Shown piece after piece: positions 1-8,528 of a DNA stretch of 64,000 bases. The notes under the pieces are model-generated. The model had not been told where the DNA came from, did no database searches, and saw only the letters and a program-made list of their open reading frames with translations. How positions within the stretch are numbered: the stretch's first letter is position 1; each line of letters begins with the position of its first letter. The position numbers and the translations under genes were made by a program. The stretch is from Mesobacillus harenae (GTDB lineage: Bacteria; Bacillota; Bacilli; Bacillales; Cytobacillaceae), in the NCBI RefSeq assembly GCF_013343715.1, contig NZ_JABUNR010000005.1, positions 62,001 to 126,000 of the forward strand, in the 5' to 3' direction.

Positions 1-181
1 CTATTCTCCTGAAAAAGAAAATTACCATACGATGATTATCGCAGCCGGAAAAGGGATTCGGGAAAACAACGTTATACCCTTCATGCACCTTGTCGATGAA
101 GGGCCTACATTTGCCCGCCTGCTTGGGGTCGACCTTGGAGATACAGATGGGAAAACTATCGAAGAATTTTTCTTAGATTAA
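1..181 (+). CDS. C-terminal end of an alkaline-phosphatase-superfamily phosphodiesterase (5' end outside window)
   Basis: An open frame enters from the left edge (first full codon at base 2) and stops at 179-181, giving about 59 residues. They include YSPEKENYHTMII, a GKGI segment and a final region ending EEFFLD. The HGY..x..HTMIIA-type arrangement followed by GPTFARLLG resembles the C-terminus of type I phosphodiesterase/nucleotide pyrophosphatase proteins of the alkaline phosphatase superfamily, where this part carries a late metal-ligand segment. The N-terminus and nucleophile are outside the window, so substrate and length cannot be judged. It lies 37 bp upstream of the MFS gene on the same strand and could be cotranscribed with it. 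The family call rests on a short piece only. Confidence 0.55.
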   Translation, partial: YSPEKENYHTMIIAAGKGIRENNVIPFMHLVDEGPTFARLLGVDLGDTDGKTIEEFFLD

Positions 182-218
182 TAGATACACATAATCTAGT
201 TTCTAGGGAGGCAATTTT

Positions 219-1502
219 ATGAAAATGCGTTTTTCTAAAGAAGAGAACAGCTGGATGATGTATGACTGGGGGAACTCTGCTTATTCCATCATTATTTCAA
301 CTGCTGTTTTTCCATTGTTTTATAAAGCTTCTGCAACAGAAGCAGGAGTCAGTGCTTCCAATTCAACAGCCTACTTAGGCTATACGATCGCAATCGCAAC
401 ATTTATATTAGCAATGCTGGCCCCTATCTTAGGAACGGTTGCTGATTATCAGGGATTTAAAAAGAAATTCTTCACCTTTTTTGTTGGTTTAGGAGTACTG
501 TTCACCGCCCTGCTTGCGTTTATTCCAAGTGAACAATGGGCTTTACTGCTTGTTTGCTACACCATCGCAGTAATTGGTTCGTCCGGTTCGAACGTTTTTT
601 ACGATGCCTTTTTAGTTGACGTTACAGAAGAGGAGCGTATGGACCGCGTTTCGGCCCGTGGCTATGGATTGGGCTATATTGGTAGTACAATTCCATTTAT
701 CATCTCAATAGCGATCATCATGCTAGCGCAAAGTGGCACGATCCCTGTATCGACCACGATGGCAAGCCAAATTGCATTTATTATTACTGCTTTGTGGTGG
801 GGATTTTTCTCAATTCCTTTGTTTAGAAATGTTCAACAGCGCCATTATATCGATCGTGAACCTAGGATTGTTTCTAACAGTTTCAGGCGCTTAGGTAAAA
901 CCATTAAAGAAATCCGTAAACACCGGGCACTGTTTATGTTCTTGCTCGCCTATTTCTTTTACATTGATGGCGTTGGAACGATTATTACCATGTCAACAGC
1001 ATATGGATCAGATCTAGGAATCACCTCTACAAATCTGTTAATTATTTTATTTGTCACCCAGGTTGTCGCTGCTCCATTTGCACTTTTGTATGGAAGATTA
1101 GCGGAAAGGTTTACCGGGAAGAAAATGCTTTACGTTGGTATTATTGTCTATATTATCGTTTGTATCTACGCCTATTTCATGAAGACGACATTTGATTTTT
1201 GGATTCTTGCGATGCTGGTTGCGTCCTCTCAAGGCGGGATTCAAGCGTTAAGCCGTTCCTATTTTGCAAAGCTCGTGCCGAAACAAAATTCCAATGAATT
1301 TTTCGGTTTCTATAATATCTTTGGAAAGTTCGCCTCAATTATGGGCCCGCTGCTTGTAGCTGCTACTGCCCAGATAACCGGCAATTCAAGCACTGGTGTG
1401 TTCAGTTTAATTGTCCTGTTTATTATTGGCTTAGCCATCCTAGCCCGTGTCCCAGAACCCACAGTCGATGTGATTGCGGGCGAGCAGACTAAATCTTTAT
1501 AG
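219..1502 (+). CDS. MFS transporter, UMF1/Atg22-like family
   Basis: A 427-residue multi-membrane protein with about 12 hydrophobic segments. The N-terminus has MYDWGNSAYS, typical of the UMF1 (Atg22-like) branch of the major facilitator superfamily, in which the YDW.NSA motif precedes the first membrane helix. A GTVADYQGFKKKF loop between helices 2 and 3 is the MFS signature region, and a second copy (YGRLAERFTGKK) follows the central loop. Start at 219 is supported by GGGAGG seven to eight bases upstream. In yeast the founding member effluxes amino acids from the vacuole; bacterial substrates are largely unknown, so none is assigned. A short hairpin follows the stop. It may share a transcript with the phosphodiesterase upstream. 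Confidence 0.85.
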   Translation: MKMRFSKEENSWMMYDWGNSAYSIIISTAVFPLFYKASATEAGVSASNSTAYLGYTIAIATFILAMLAPILGTVADYQGFKKKFFTFFVGLGVLFTALLAFIPSEQWALLLVCYTIAVIGSSGSNVFYDAFLVDVTEEERMDRVSARGYGLGYIGSTIPFIISIAIIMLAQSGTIPVSTTMASQIAFIITALWWGFFSIPLFRNVQQRHYIDREPRIVSNSFRRLGKTIKEIRKHRALFMFLLAYFFYIDGVGTIITMSTAYGSDLGITSTNLLIILFVTQVVAAPFALLYGRLAERFTGKKMLYVGIIVYIIVCIYAYFMKTTFDFWILAMLVASSQGGIQALSRSYFAKLVPKQNSNEFFGFYNIFGKFASIMGPLLVAATAQITGNSSTGVFSLIVLFIIGLAILARVPEPTVDVIAGEQTKSL

Positions 1503-1509
1503 CGATGTG

Positions 1510-1531
1510 GCCTGGCAGATTATTGCCAGGC
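1510..1531 (+). terminator. Short hairpin downstream of the MFS gene
   Basis: GCCTGGCA and TGCCAGGC form a compact stem directly after the stop codon. The T-run is weak (TTATTAATT), so it is a possible rather than certain intrinsic terminator. Confidence 0.5.
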
Positions 1532-1633
1532 TTATTAATTGATGCAGCTAGACTTTACCTAACTCTTTTAACTGCTTTAACGAATAGATTAACTTCATTT
1601 ATCAAACAACACGAATACCTTAAAGAATTTCCC

Positions 1634-2005
1634 TCAAAAAATAGAACTAACAATTCTATGAGAGGCTGTTTTAGCTCCGGATATATTACGGGCTGTTGGT
1701 CCAATTTCCAGTTCAGAAAGAGCACCCATTACGTATAAACCTTTTGTCCATTCAAGATTTGAAGAAATAACAGGAAAACCGCACTCTACGCAAGGAAGCT
1801 CCTCTTCCTCTATCAATGGGTGAATCCAGTGTAAATCCTTCATAAGGCATGCAGATTCGTTTCGTATTTTTTTCCAATTTGATAGAGGCTCATCATATGG
1901 ATCGATGACAGCCATTTGTTCAGGTTTTACCCTGCCACACTTCAATAAGGAGATAGCCAGAGTACACCCCTGAATACCTCCTCCAATTATTGTCCATCGA
2001 TACAT
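1634..2005 (-). pseudogene. Remnant of an FAD/NAD(P)-binding oxidoreductase with a large internal deletion
   Basis: The frame encodes about 123 residues from an ATG preceded by TAGGTGAT. The first ~40 residues are a Rossmann start (WTIIGGGIQG, then a VIDPYDEPLSNW segment) and the last ~60 look like the end of the same kind of flavoprotein (LEWTKGLYVMG, GPTARNISGA). Family members are typically well over 300 residues, so the middle, including the rest of the cofactor domain and the catalytic part, seems to have been lost by an in-frame deletion. It lies 55 bp behind the zinc-independent L33 gene on the same strand and would be driven by the same Zur-controlled promoter. A functional short protein is possible but unlikely, because the two halves do not form a complete fold. 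Confidence 0.6.
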
Positions 2006-2060
2006 GAAAATCACCTACTAGAGAGAAATAAGCACTCTTTCATACATGAATGCTTGTTTC

Positions 2061-2210
2061 TTATTTTGTCTCCCGATGAAGCGTCCGCCTTTTTAACCGG
2101 GGACAATACTTTTTAAGCTCGATTCTGTCCGGGTTTGTACGTTTGTTTTTCGTTGTGATGTAATTACGGTCTCCTGTCTCAGTACAGGCTAAGGTAATAG
2201 TAACACGCAT
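2061..2210 (-). CDS. rpmG: 50S ribosomal protein L33, zinc-independent (C-minus) paralogue
   Basis: A 49-residue protein starting [11 protein letters not shown] and ending LHRETK, the usual L33 length and ends. Zinc-binding L33 has two CxxC pairs; here the second cysteine of each pair is replaced (CTET and CPRL), so the Zn ribbon is absent. Such C-minus paralogues (rpmGC in Bacillus subtilis) are made under zinc limitation and replace the zinc form, freeing zinc from ribosomes. The context agrees: a Zur-type box lies 23 bp upstream, and a CobW GTPase and ZnuA are encoded divergently. The start is supported by AAGGAGG about seven bases upstream. A deleted flavoprotein gene follows 55 bp downstream. 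Confidence 0.93.
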   Translation of the reverse strand: MRVTITLACTETGDRNYITTKNKRTNPDRIELKKYCPRLKRRTLHRETK

Positions 2211-2232
2211 AGGAAAGCCTCCTTTTTTCAAA

Positions 2233-2247
2233 TAGTAATCATTACGA
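2233..2247. promoter_or_regulatory. Zur box 1 (upstream of rpmG)
   Basis: TAGTAATCATTACGA matches the Bacillus Zur/Fur-family operator TCGTAATnATTACGA with one mismatch. It ends 23 bp before the rpmG start and probably overlaps that promoter, giving zinc-dependent repression. Confidence 0.85.
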
Positions 2248-2366
2248 TTTGTATTATATTTATTTCTTCTATTTTTGTAAAGACTTTTATGTGTAAATTA
2301 TTTCACCTATTCTATGTTCATCCTCCCCCCAACTTTCCTACTCTAATTTCTAGCCAAAAAGATAAA

Positions 2367-2381
2367 TCGTAATCATTACGA
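2367..2381. promoter_or_regulatory. Zur box 2 (perfect inverted repeat)
   Basis: TCGTAATCATTACGA is a perfect match to the Bacillus Zur operator core, flanked by AAA on the left. It lies midway between the divergent rpmG and CobW GTPase genes and may act on either promoter. Confidence 0.9.
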
Positions 2382-2421
2382 AAATAATTTACTTCTTTCG
2401 AGATTTCAATTATAATTCAAA

Positions 2422-2436
2422 ACGTAATCATTACGA
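2422..2436. promoter_or_regulatory. Zur box 3 (upstream of the CobW/ZnuA operon)
   Basis: ACGTAATCATTACGA followed by TTTA matches the Zur operator except for its first base. It is 55 bp (centre to centre) from box 2 and about 157 bp before the GTPase start, so the divergent region carries two operators on the GTPase side and one on the rpmG side. Confidence 0.87.
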
Positions 2437-2592
2437 TTTAATTAATTGCCGGTAATGTGATACTGAACAAAATGAATTTACACAAAAATCGCGAAAGTCC
2501 CTGTCTTTTAATTGAGTTTTATTCTCCAAAGTTTCAATCCTTATTCATAATTCGGCTGAAAAAAGGTCAATCATACTAGGAGGAATGTTTGA

Positions 2593-3777
2593 ATGAAAAA
2601 AGTACCTGTTACAGTATTAAGCGGATATTTAGGAGCTGGGAAAACCACTTTATTAAATCATATTCTATCTAACAGAGATAACCTTAAGGTTGCTGTCATT
2701 GTAAATGATATGAGTGAGGTTAACATCGATGCCTGGCTTATAAAAGATGGAGGTTTTTCAAGGACGGAAGAAAAATTGGTTGAGATGCAAAACGGCTGTA
2801 TCTGCTGTACCTTGCGTGATGATTTAATGAAGGAAGTCGAGCGCTTAGTAGACGAAGGGAATATTGATTATATCGTCATTGAATCCTCGGGGATTAGTGA
2901 GCCCATTCCTGTCGCCCAAACTTTCACATATATTGATGAGGAACTTGGCATTGATTTGACTAATAAATGTGTCTTAGACACAATGGTAACTGTTGTGGAC
3001 GGAAGCAGCTTCTGGAAAGATTATGTATCTGGGGAAACATTGCTTGAACGGCAGCAAGGTACAGATGAAACCGATACTCGTGATATATCTGATTTACTTC
3101 TTGACCAGATAGAATTTGCTAATGTCATTATTTTAAACAAAACAGATTTGCTAGAAAAAGAGGCTACAGACCAGCTTCTCTCTCTATTACGAAAGCTAAA
3201 CAGCGAAGCCAGAATTATTCCTGCGGTCAAATCTGAAGTGAACCTTGAACTTCTATTAAATACAGGCAGTTTCGATTTTGAAAAGGCAAGCGAGGGAGCA
3301 GGCTGGATAAAAGAATTAAATGAAGAACATACACCTGAGACAGAGGAATTTGGCATTTCTTCCTTTGTTTATAAAAGAAAGGTTCCTTTTCATCCGGAAC
3401 GGCTAATGAGTTGGATGGAAGACTGGCCTGTCGATATTGTCAGAGCTAAAGGCTTCTTCTGGCTGGCGTCCAGAAATAACCTCACAGGACTACTCTCGCA
3501 GGCTGGTCCAAACATTACCATTCAGAGTGCCGGCGAATGGATAGCAGCACTGCCTGAAAAAGAACAACAAGAAGTACTCCCTGATTATCCTGAACTACTT
3601 GAAAAATGGGATCCTATATATGGAGACAGGGTGACAGAGCTCGTGCTAATTGGTATAGATATGAATCGGAACGAAATTGAGGAAACCCTCGACGGCTGTC
3701 TTTTAATAGAGGCTGAATTACGTTCTGACTGGTCATTATTAGTTGATCCCCTCCCCTCTTTTGCAAAAATAGAATAA
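2593..3777 (+). CDS. zagA: CobW/ZagA-type zinc metallochaperone GTPase
   Basis: A 394-residue COG0523/CobW-family GTPase. Visible motifs are Walker [14 protein letters not shown] near residue 12, the family metal motif CICC near residue 75, a Walker-B-like [11 protein letters not shown] and the guanine-specificity motif NKTD near residue 180, followed by a CobW C-terminal domain. Proteins of this length under Zur control (YciC/ZagA in B. subtilis) deliver zinc to client enzymes during zinc starvation. The Zur boxes upstream and znuA 25 bp downstream support that role. The start is set by AGGAGG at about -11. The exact client (for example a GTP cyclohydrolase) cannot be read from the window. 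Confidence 0.88.
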   Translation: MKKVPVTVLSGYLGAGKTTLLNHILSNRDNLKVAVIVNDMSEVNIDAWLIKDGGFSRTEEKLVEMQNGCICCTLRDDLMKEVERLVDEGNIDYIVIESSGISEPIPVAQTFTYIDEELGIDLTNKCVLDTMVTVVDGSSFWKDYVSGETLLERQQGTDETDTRDISDLLLDQIEFANVIILNKTDLLEKEATDQLLSLLRKLNSEARIIPAVKSEVNLELLLNTGSFDFEKASEGAGWIKELNEEHTPETEEFGISSFVYKRKVPFHPERLMSWMEDWPVDIVRAKGFFWLASRNNLTGLLSQAGPNITIQSAGEWIAALPEKEQQEVLPDYPELLEKWDPIYGDRVTELVLIGIDMNRNEIEETLDGCLLIEAELRSDWSLLVDPLPSFAKIE

Positions 3778-3802
3778 TAAAATTTTGATTGGAGGCATTC
3801 TA

Positions 3803-4864
3803 TTGAAACAAGCATCACTATTAACAGCCTTAATACTCATCCTAAGCTTGTTTCTTGCTGGATGTAATGGATTAGATAAAAATGCGGGTAGGCATGAAGA
3901 TGACAGCACCAAGTTAACGGTGTACACAACTATTTTCCCTCTTGAGGATTTCGCGAAAAAAATTGGCGGAGATTTTGTTAAGGTTGAATCCATTTACCCG
4001 CCGAACGTTGACGCACATTCATTTGAACCATCCACAAAGGATATGGTCAAACTGGCAAATGCTGATCTGTTCATTTATACTGGCGCTGGTATCGAAGGCT
4101 TTGCAGATAAGGCAGTCAAGTCTTTAAAGAAGCAAGAGGTGAAAATTGTAAAGGCAGCAGAGGAAATAGAGCTTTTAAAGACTAAACTTAGTCATGAAGA
4201 CGCGCACGGACATGAGGAGGAAAAAGCTCATTCTGAAGAAGAGAACGGACATGAGGAGGAGCAGGATCATGGGAAAGAAGAAGCTCGCTCTGAAGATGAC
4301 CCGGAACATGAGGAAGTAGAAGCCCACGGACACGGCACTGGAGATAAGGACCCCCATATTTGGCTTGACCCAATCCTTGCAATCAAACTCGCAAATAACA
4401 TTAAAAATTCTCTAATTGAACGGTTGCCTGAACAAGAAAGAGTGTTCGAAGAGAATTTTAACAACCTTAGAAATAGACTCGAGGAACTTGACGAGGAGTT
4501 TTCAGTGGCGATTGAAGCGTCATCCTCTAAATATCTGTTAGTTTCCCATGCCGCATATGGGTATTGGGAGGAGCGCTATGGTATCGTCCAAATCCCTATT
4601 GCTGGGTTATCTCCTAGCCACGAGCCAACCCAAAGAGGCTTGGCGAAAATCATTGAAGAATCGAAAGAACATAATATTGATTATGTAGTTTTTGAAAAGA
4701 ATGTTTCTCCAAAAGTTTCTGAGATTATCCAAAAGGAGATAGGAGCAGAATCCTTAATGTTAAGTAATCTAGAATCTATTACTGATGAAGATATTAATAA
4801 TAATGAGGACTATTTTAGCTTAATGAAGAAAAATCTCGACACATTAATCACCGCTTTACAATAA
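3803..4864 (+). CDS. znuA: Zinc ABC transporter substrate-binding lipoprotein
   Basis: A 353-residue lipoprotein of the ZnuA/AdcA cluster A-I family. The TTG at 3803 is chosen over an upstream TTG at 3785 because GGAGG lies seven bases before it and it gives a clean lipoprotein signal with lipobox LFLAGC. Zinc ligands are visible: the first His in NVDAHSFEPS, a long His/Glu-rich loop (about residues 130-185, with repeated GHEEE and AHGHG), PHIWLDP, and SHAAYGYW near residue 248. The acidic-histidine loop is the zinc-scavenging flap of this family. It shares the Zur-regulated transcript with the GTPase. No znuB (permease) or znuC (ATPase) gene follows, so partners must lie elsewhere. Confidence 0.92.
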   Translation: MKQASLLTALILILSLFLAGCNGLDKNAGRHEDDSTKLTVYTTIFPLEDFAKKIGGDFVKVESIYPPNVDAHSFEPSTKDMVKLANADLFIYTGAGIEGFADKAVKSLKKQEVKIVKAAEEIELLKTKLSHEDAHGHEEEKAHSEEENGHEEEQDHGKEEARSEDDPEHEEVEAHGHGTGDKDPHIWLDPILAIKLANNIKNSLIERLPEQERVFEENFNNLRNRLEELDEEFSVAIEASSSKYLLVSHAAYGYWEERYGIVQIPIAGLSPSHEPTQRGLAKIIEESKEHNIDYVVFEKNVSPKVSEIIQKEIGAESLMLSNLESITDEDINNNEDYFSLMKKNLDTLITALQ

Positions 4865-4926
4865 CTATTCAGACAGAACGGTTAGACCAGGCAGTTACCC
4901 AGCTATATTAAAAGAAAGTACTCTGT

Positions 4927-5030
4927 TTAACTTGGCTGTTGATTTCCAGTCCAACCGATCGCTTTCCGAAGGCAACTCCGGGTGTCTCTTTGGCGCACAG
5001 TGGTGGATGCCACTAAAAAAGGCTCTACAA
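4927..5030. repeat. Degenerate copy of a dispersed Bacillaceae intergenic repeat
   Basis: The stretch begins TGTTTAACTTGGCTGTTGAT and continues through CGCTTTCCGAAGGC. It resembles the left end of a widespread Bacillaceae non-coding repeat of roughly 150 bp. Related starts occur near 9050, 24205 and 53279 in this window. It is too decayed to define precise ends. Confidence 0.4.
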
Positions 5031-5033
5031 ATT

Positions 5034-5077
5034 AAAAGGCTAAAACTTTTCCAAGAGTTAAAGTTTCAGCCTTTTTT
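5034..5077 (+). terminator. Intrinsic terminator downstream of znuA
   Basis: AAAGGCTAAAACTTT pairs with AAAGTTTCAGCCTTT, followed by a T-run. It lies 170 bp behind the znuA stop with no gene between. Confidence 0.75.
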
Positions 5078-5104
5078 CTGTGACTCACTTATACACGAGC
5101 GTTA

Positions 5105-5235
5105 ATTTTCTCTCCAGGGTTTCATTTGCCGTGGGTCGTGGCGGCGGGCGGGCCTTCTCGGCAATATAGCGTTCTCCGGGCTCACCGTGGCCCGTTCTCC
5201 CGCAGGACATTTATTGGTATTCTCGAATAACCTAT
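5105..5235. repeat. GC-rich intergenic relic
   Basis: This stretch is clearly richer in G+C than its surroundings, with GGCGGCGGGCGGGCC, GGGCTCACCGTGGCC and CCCGCAGGA. The order of these pieces recalls the centre of the same dispersed Bacillaceae repeat seen at 4927. No credible gene was found in it on either strand. Confidence 0.35.
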
Positions 5236-5331
5236 GGAGAAATGGTTTTTTTCCTTCAGTAGAATAGATAGACATTACCTGCTGACTAAAACACTCCACC
5301 CGCCGCCAGCAATAAAGATCTCCAAACAAAT

Positions 5332-5362
5332 AGAGCTGGCTAAGTTAAACTTAGCCAACTCT
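5332..5362 (-). terminator. Intrinsic terminator of ppc
   Basis: On the minus strand AGAGTTGGCTAAGTT pairs with AACTTAGCCAGCTCT and is followed by a T-rich tail. It lies 15 bp after the ppc stop. Confidence 0.85.
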
Positions 5363-5377
5363 ACCTTCTTTATTATA

Positions 5378-8140
5378 TCATCCTGTATTGCGCAATCCTG
5401 CAGCAATGCCGCTGATTGTTAATAACACTTGATTAAAGAGTTCTTCGTCAGGTTCTTCCTGTTGACGAAGTTCGTTAATGAGCTCCACCTGGATGAAGTT
5501 TAGTGGATCGACATACGGATTTCTGCGATAAACAGAGTCCTTAATGTTCGGAGCGTGATCCAGCAGCTCTTCGTCACCTGTAATGCTTAAAAGAATGTTT
5601 TTTGTTTTGTTATATTCTTCAACGATGTTCGTGAATATACGTTCACCGACTTTTGGGTCTTCGACTAATGACGTATATTCCTTCGCTGTGGTAATATCCG
5701 CCTTCATCAAAGCCATTTGCAGGTTATCAATAGTAGAGCGGAAGAAAGGCCATTCCTCATACATTTCTTGTAAAAGCTTAATATTTTCCGAACCTTTTGA
5801 AGCAAAGCTTTCAAGACCTGAACCTGCTGCATACCAGGCTGGCAGAAGCTGACGGCTCTGTGTCCAGGCAAATACCCATGGAATAGCACGCAAGTTTTCA
5901 AGTGAATTGCTGTTTTTCCTGCTCATTGGACGGGATCCAATGTTCAGGCTTGCAAGCTCTTTTAATGGCGTAGCCTGATTAAAATAGGTAATGAAATCTG
6001 GGTCTGAAAACACGAGTGATTGATATTTAGTTAGTGAAATGGATGACATTTCCTCGATTGCCTCTACCCATCGCTCATCACGGATATGGCCTTGCTCTGA
6101 TTCTTTCGACACATGGGCAGCTGCTCTTAACAAGGTAGAAGTTGCCTGTTCAAGACTTCTGTAGGCAATATCCTCTAGCAAGTAGCGGGAGGATAGAACT
6201 TCGCCCTGCTCCGTAATTTTCACTCCGTCTCCAAGCGTTTCGACCGGCTGTGACAGAAGGCTCCTGTTTAGCGGGCCGCCTCCCCTGCCGAGCGAACCGC
6301 CGCGGCCATGGAAAAACTTAAGAGCAATATCATAGTTTTTGGCCATTTTATGAATCTCAACCTGAGCTTTGTACAGCTTCCAGTTCGCCGTTAATGTTCC
6401 GCCATCCTTGCTGCCGTCGGAATAGCCAAGCATGATTTCTTGCTGGTTGTTTAACTGCTGCAAATGTTCACGGTAAACTGGCATATTGAACAAAGTTTCC
6501 ATGATTTCCGGCCCCGCTGTCAGGTCATCAATTGTTTCAAGCAGTGGTGCCACGTTTAGGTCGCTTTCAGCAGTCCCATCAGGGTGAAGACGGTAAATTC
6601 CTGCTTCCTTAGCTAGGAGAAGAACCTCTAGCAAATCACTTGCAGACTGGGTCATGCTGATAAGATAGACGGAAATAGATCTTTTGCCAAATTCATCATG
6701 GGCATTTTTTATCATTTGGAACACATTGAGTATTTCCTGTGTTTCTGCTGAATAATCGGAATGCATAAGTAACAGTGGTCTTGGATCCTGCAGCTGCTTA
6801 TTTAAAAGAGACATTTTCTCTGTTTCAGTAAGCGAAGTATAATCTTCGGAAATACGGACCTTTTTGAAAATTTCCGCTATCGCAGTTTCATGCTCGCCGC
6901 TGTGGTTACGAATGTCTAGCGTTGCTAAATGGAACCCAAATAGCTGCACTTGGCGAATAAGTTTTTGAAGAGTTTTTAACTCATGGTGAGTGGGATGATG
7001 CTGATAAGTGCTCCGGTGAATTAATTGGATATCCTCCAGCATCTCCTCGGATGTTTTATATCCTGCTTCGGTTTTCCCAACCTGCTTGAGCCTCTCTAGG
7101 ATAATCGCAAATTGGCGGCGGTAAACTTCAGCCTCAACAGGCCATTTTTGATCTTCTTTTAAGTACCTCGCTTCACCAGCTTCTACAGATTGGAGAAGTT
7201 CACCGCTTACATTTACTCTTGCAGTCGAATGGCTGAAGCGTTTCATCAGCTCGACCAGCACGGCTTTATACTTTTTCAGAACAAGCCTGCGCTGCTTTTG
7301 GAGAGTCTCCCAAGTAATATCTGAAGTTACATGAGGATTTCCATCTCGATCCCCGCCGATCCATGATCCAAACCGAAGGAAATTGGGGACTTCCCAGTCG
7401 CGTTCCGGGTAATGTTCTTCAAGGCAATCCTCAACTTCCTGATGGATATCAGGCAGCACATCAAATAAAGTCTGGTCAAAATAATATAAACCATTCCGGA
7501 CTTCGTCAATAACAGTCGGCTTACGGTCACGCAGCTCGTCCGTCTGCCATAAAACAGTAACTTCATTAAAAAGGCTTTCCTGAAGCTTTTTGCGTTCTTT
7601 GTTAGCAAGCATTGGATTGTCGAGGCTTTTTAAAATATCGGCAATCCTCTTTTGAATTTCCAAAATGGACCGTTTGGTTGCTTCTGTAGGGTGAGCCGTC
7701 ATGACTAGTTCAAGTGAGACGGTATTTATAACATTTTGGATTATTTCTGGAGTGATTTCATTTTCCTTTAGTGAAATAATTGCGCTCTCAATTGATCCAG
7801 GCTGAACCTTGCCATCTGCTTGGAGATGATATTCGCGGCGCCTGCGGATCCGGTGGTTTTGTTCGGCGGCATTAATTAAGTGGAAATAAACCGAAAAGGC
7901 TCGAATGACTTGTTTTCTCATTGGTGAATCAAGAGCTGCAATTTCACGCTTTAAAATATCGTACGTTTCATGTTCGTTTTCATTTCGAAGTGTTTTACAC
8001 ATTGTCCTGATTTTTTCGACTTTTTCAAGCAGTTCAATTCCGCCTTGGTGAACTAAAATCTCTCCTAATATGTTCCCTAGCATCTTTACATCTCGTCGTA
8101 ATGGAAGTTTATTATCGTTGATCGTTAACTCTGTTGTCAT
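5378..8140 (-). CDS. ppc: Phosphoenolpyruvate carboxylase
   Basis: A 920-residue enzyme, the normal length for bacterial PEPC. It converts phosphoenolpyruvate and bicarbonate to oxaloacetate, replenishing the TCA cycle in the cytoplasm. Visible motifs are VMTAHPTEATKRS with catalytic His150, GSWIGGDRDGNP, the glycine-rich loop FFHGRGGSLGRGGGP and GYSDGSKDGG, and the conserved C-terminus GLRNTG. The ATG start follows GGGAAGGTG. It stands alone between its terminator and a 390-bp upstream gap, so it is probably monocistronic. Confidence 0.97.
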   Translation of the reverse strand: MTTELTINDNKLPLRRDVKMLGNILGEILVHQGGIELLEKVEKIRTMCKTLRNENEHETYDILKREIAALDSPMRKQVIRAFSVYFHLINAAEQNHRIRRRREYHLQADGKVQPGSIESAIISLKENEITPEIIQNVINTVSLELVMTAHPTEATKRSILEIQKRIADILKSLDNPMLANKERKKLQESLFNEVTVLWQTDELRDRKPTVIDEVRNGLYYFDQTLFDVLPDIHQEVEDCLEEHYPERDWEVPNFLRFGSWIGGDRDGNPHVTSDITWETLQKQRRLVLKKYKAVLVELMKRFSHSTARVNVSGELLQSVEAGEARYLKEDQKWPVEAEVYRRQFAIILERLKQVGKTEAGYKTSEEMLEDIQLIHRSTYQHHPTHHELKTLQKLIRQVQLFGFHLATLDIRNHSGEHETAIAEIFKKVRISEDYTSLTETEKMSLLNKQLQDPRPLLLMHSDYSAETQEILNVFQMIKNAHDEFGKRSISVYLISMTQSASDLLEVLLLAKEAGIYRLHPDGTAESDLNVAPLLETIDDLTAGPEIMETLFNMPVYREHLQQLNNQQEIMLGYSDGSKDGGTLTANWKLYKAQVEIHKMAKNYDIALKFFHGRGGSLGRGGGPLNRSLLSQPVETLGDGVKITEQGEVLSSRYLLEDIAYRSLEQATSTLLRAAAHVSKESEQGHIRDERWVEAIEEMSSISLTKYQSLVFSDPDFITYFNQATPLKELASLNIGSRPMSRKNSNSLENLRAIPWVFAWTQSRQLLPAWYAAGSGLESFASKGSENIKLLQEMYEEWPFFRSTIDNLQMALMKADITTAKEYTSLVEDPKVGERIFTNIVEEYNKTKNILLSITGDEELLDHAPNIKDSVYRRNPYVDPLNFIQVELINELRQQEEPDEELFNQVLLTISGIAAGLRNTG

Positions 8141-8491
8141 TGTTTCACCTTCCCTAAATTACAGTTAGTAGAATTTTTTAAATATTAATATAACATATTT
8201 CTAAAAATTTTTATAGGAATTTATACCCCGTTCATCCGTTCGGTATTAATTCATTGTAACAATAAAGGCCGGACTTTTCTATTAATTCGGTATTTCTGAC
8301 ACTACACCGGACATACAAAAACGCTCTCTAAAAATATTGAAAAGCCCACCAGATATAGGTTTATAAAAATCCCAATATTTTTTTAATCTATGTGATTTTA
8401 ACCAGCTGTTTTCTGTTTATTAATGATACATCTAGTTTGATATTGTTATAATTTGGCCGAAATTAAAGACAGTCTATTGAACTTTTTCTCC
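8141..8491. other. Intergenic region upstream of ppc
   Basis: AT-rich, with a short CG-rich patch near 8265 (AAAGGCCGGAC). It presumably contains the ppc promoter; no operator or RNA structure was recognised. Confidence 0.4.
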
Positions 8492-8525
8492 CATAAAGAA
8501 AAGCCTCCTCTGGAAAGGAAGGCTC
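8492..8525 (-). terminator. Terminator of the small gene at 8529
   Basis: On the minus strand AGCCTTCCTT and AGAGGAGGCT form a stem followed by TTTTCTTT, right after the stop codon. Confidence 0.7.
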
Positions 8526-8528
8526 ATC

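Noticed and set aside
1505-1738. 77-residue plus-strand frame behind the MFS gene
   Set aside because: It runs antisense through the end of the flavoprotein remnant, has no ribosome binding site and no recognisable sequence.
3021-3356. 111-residue minus-strand frame inside the CobW GTPase gene
   Set aside because: Serine-rich shadow of a well-supported coding region; no ribosome binding site.
4175-4464. Several minus-strand frames within znuA
   Set aside because: Shadows created by the His/Glu-rich repeat codons of znuA.
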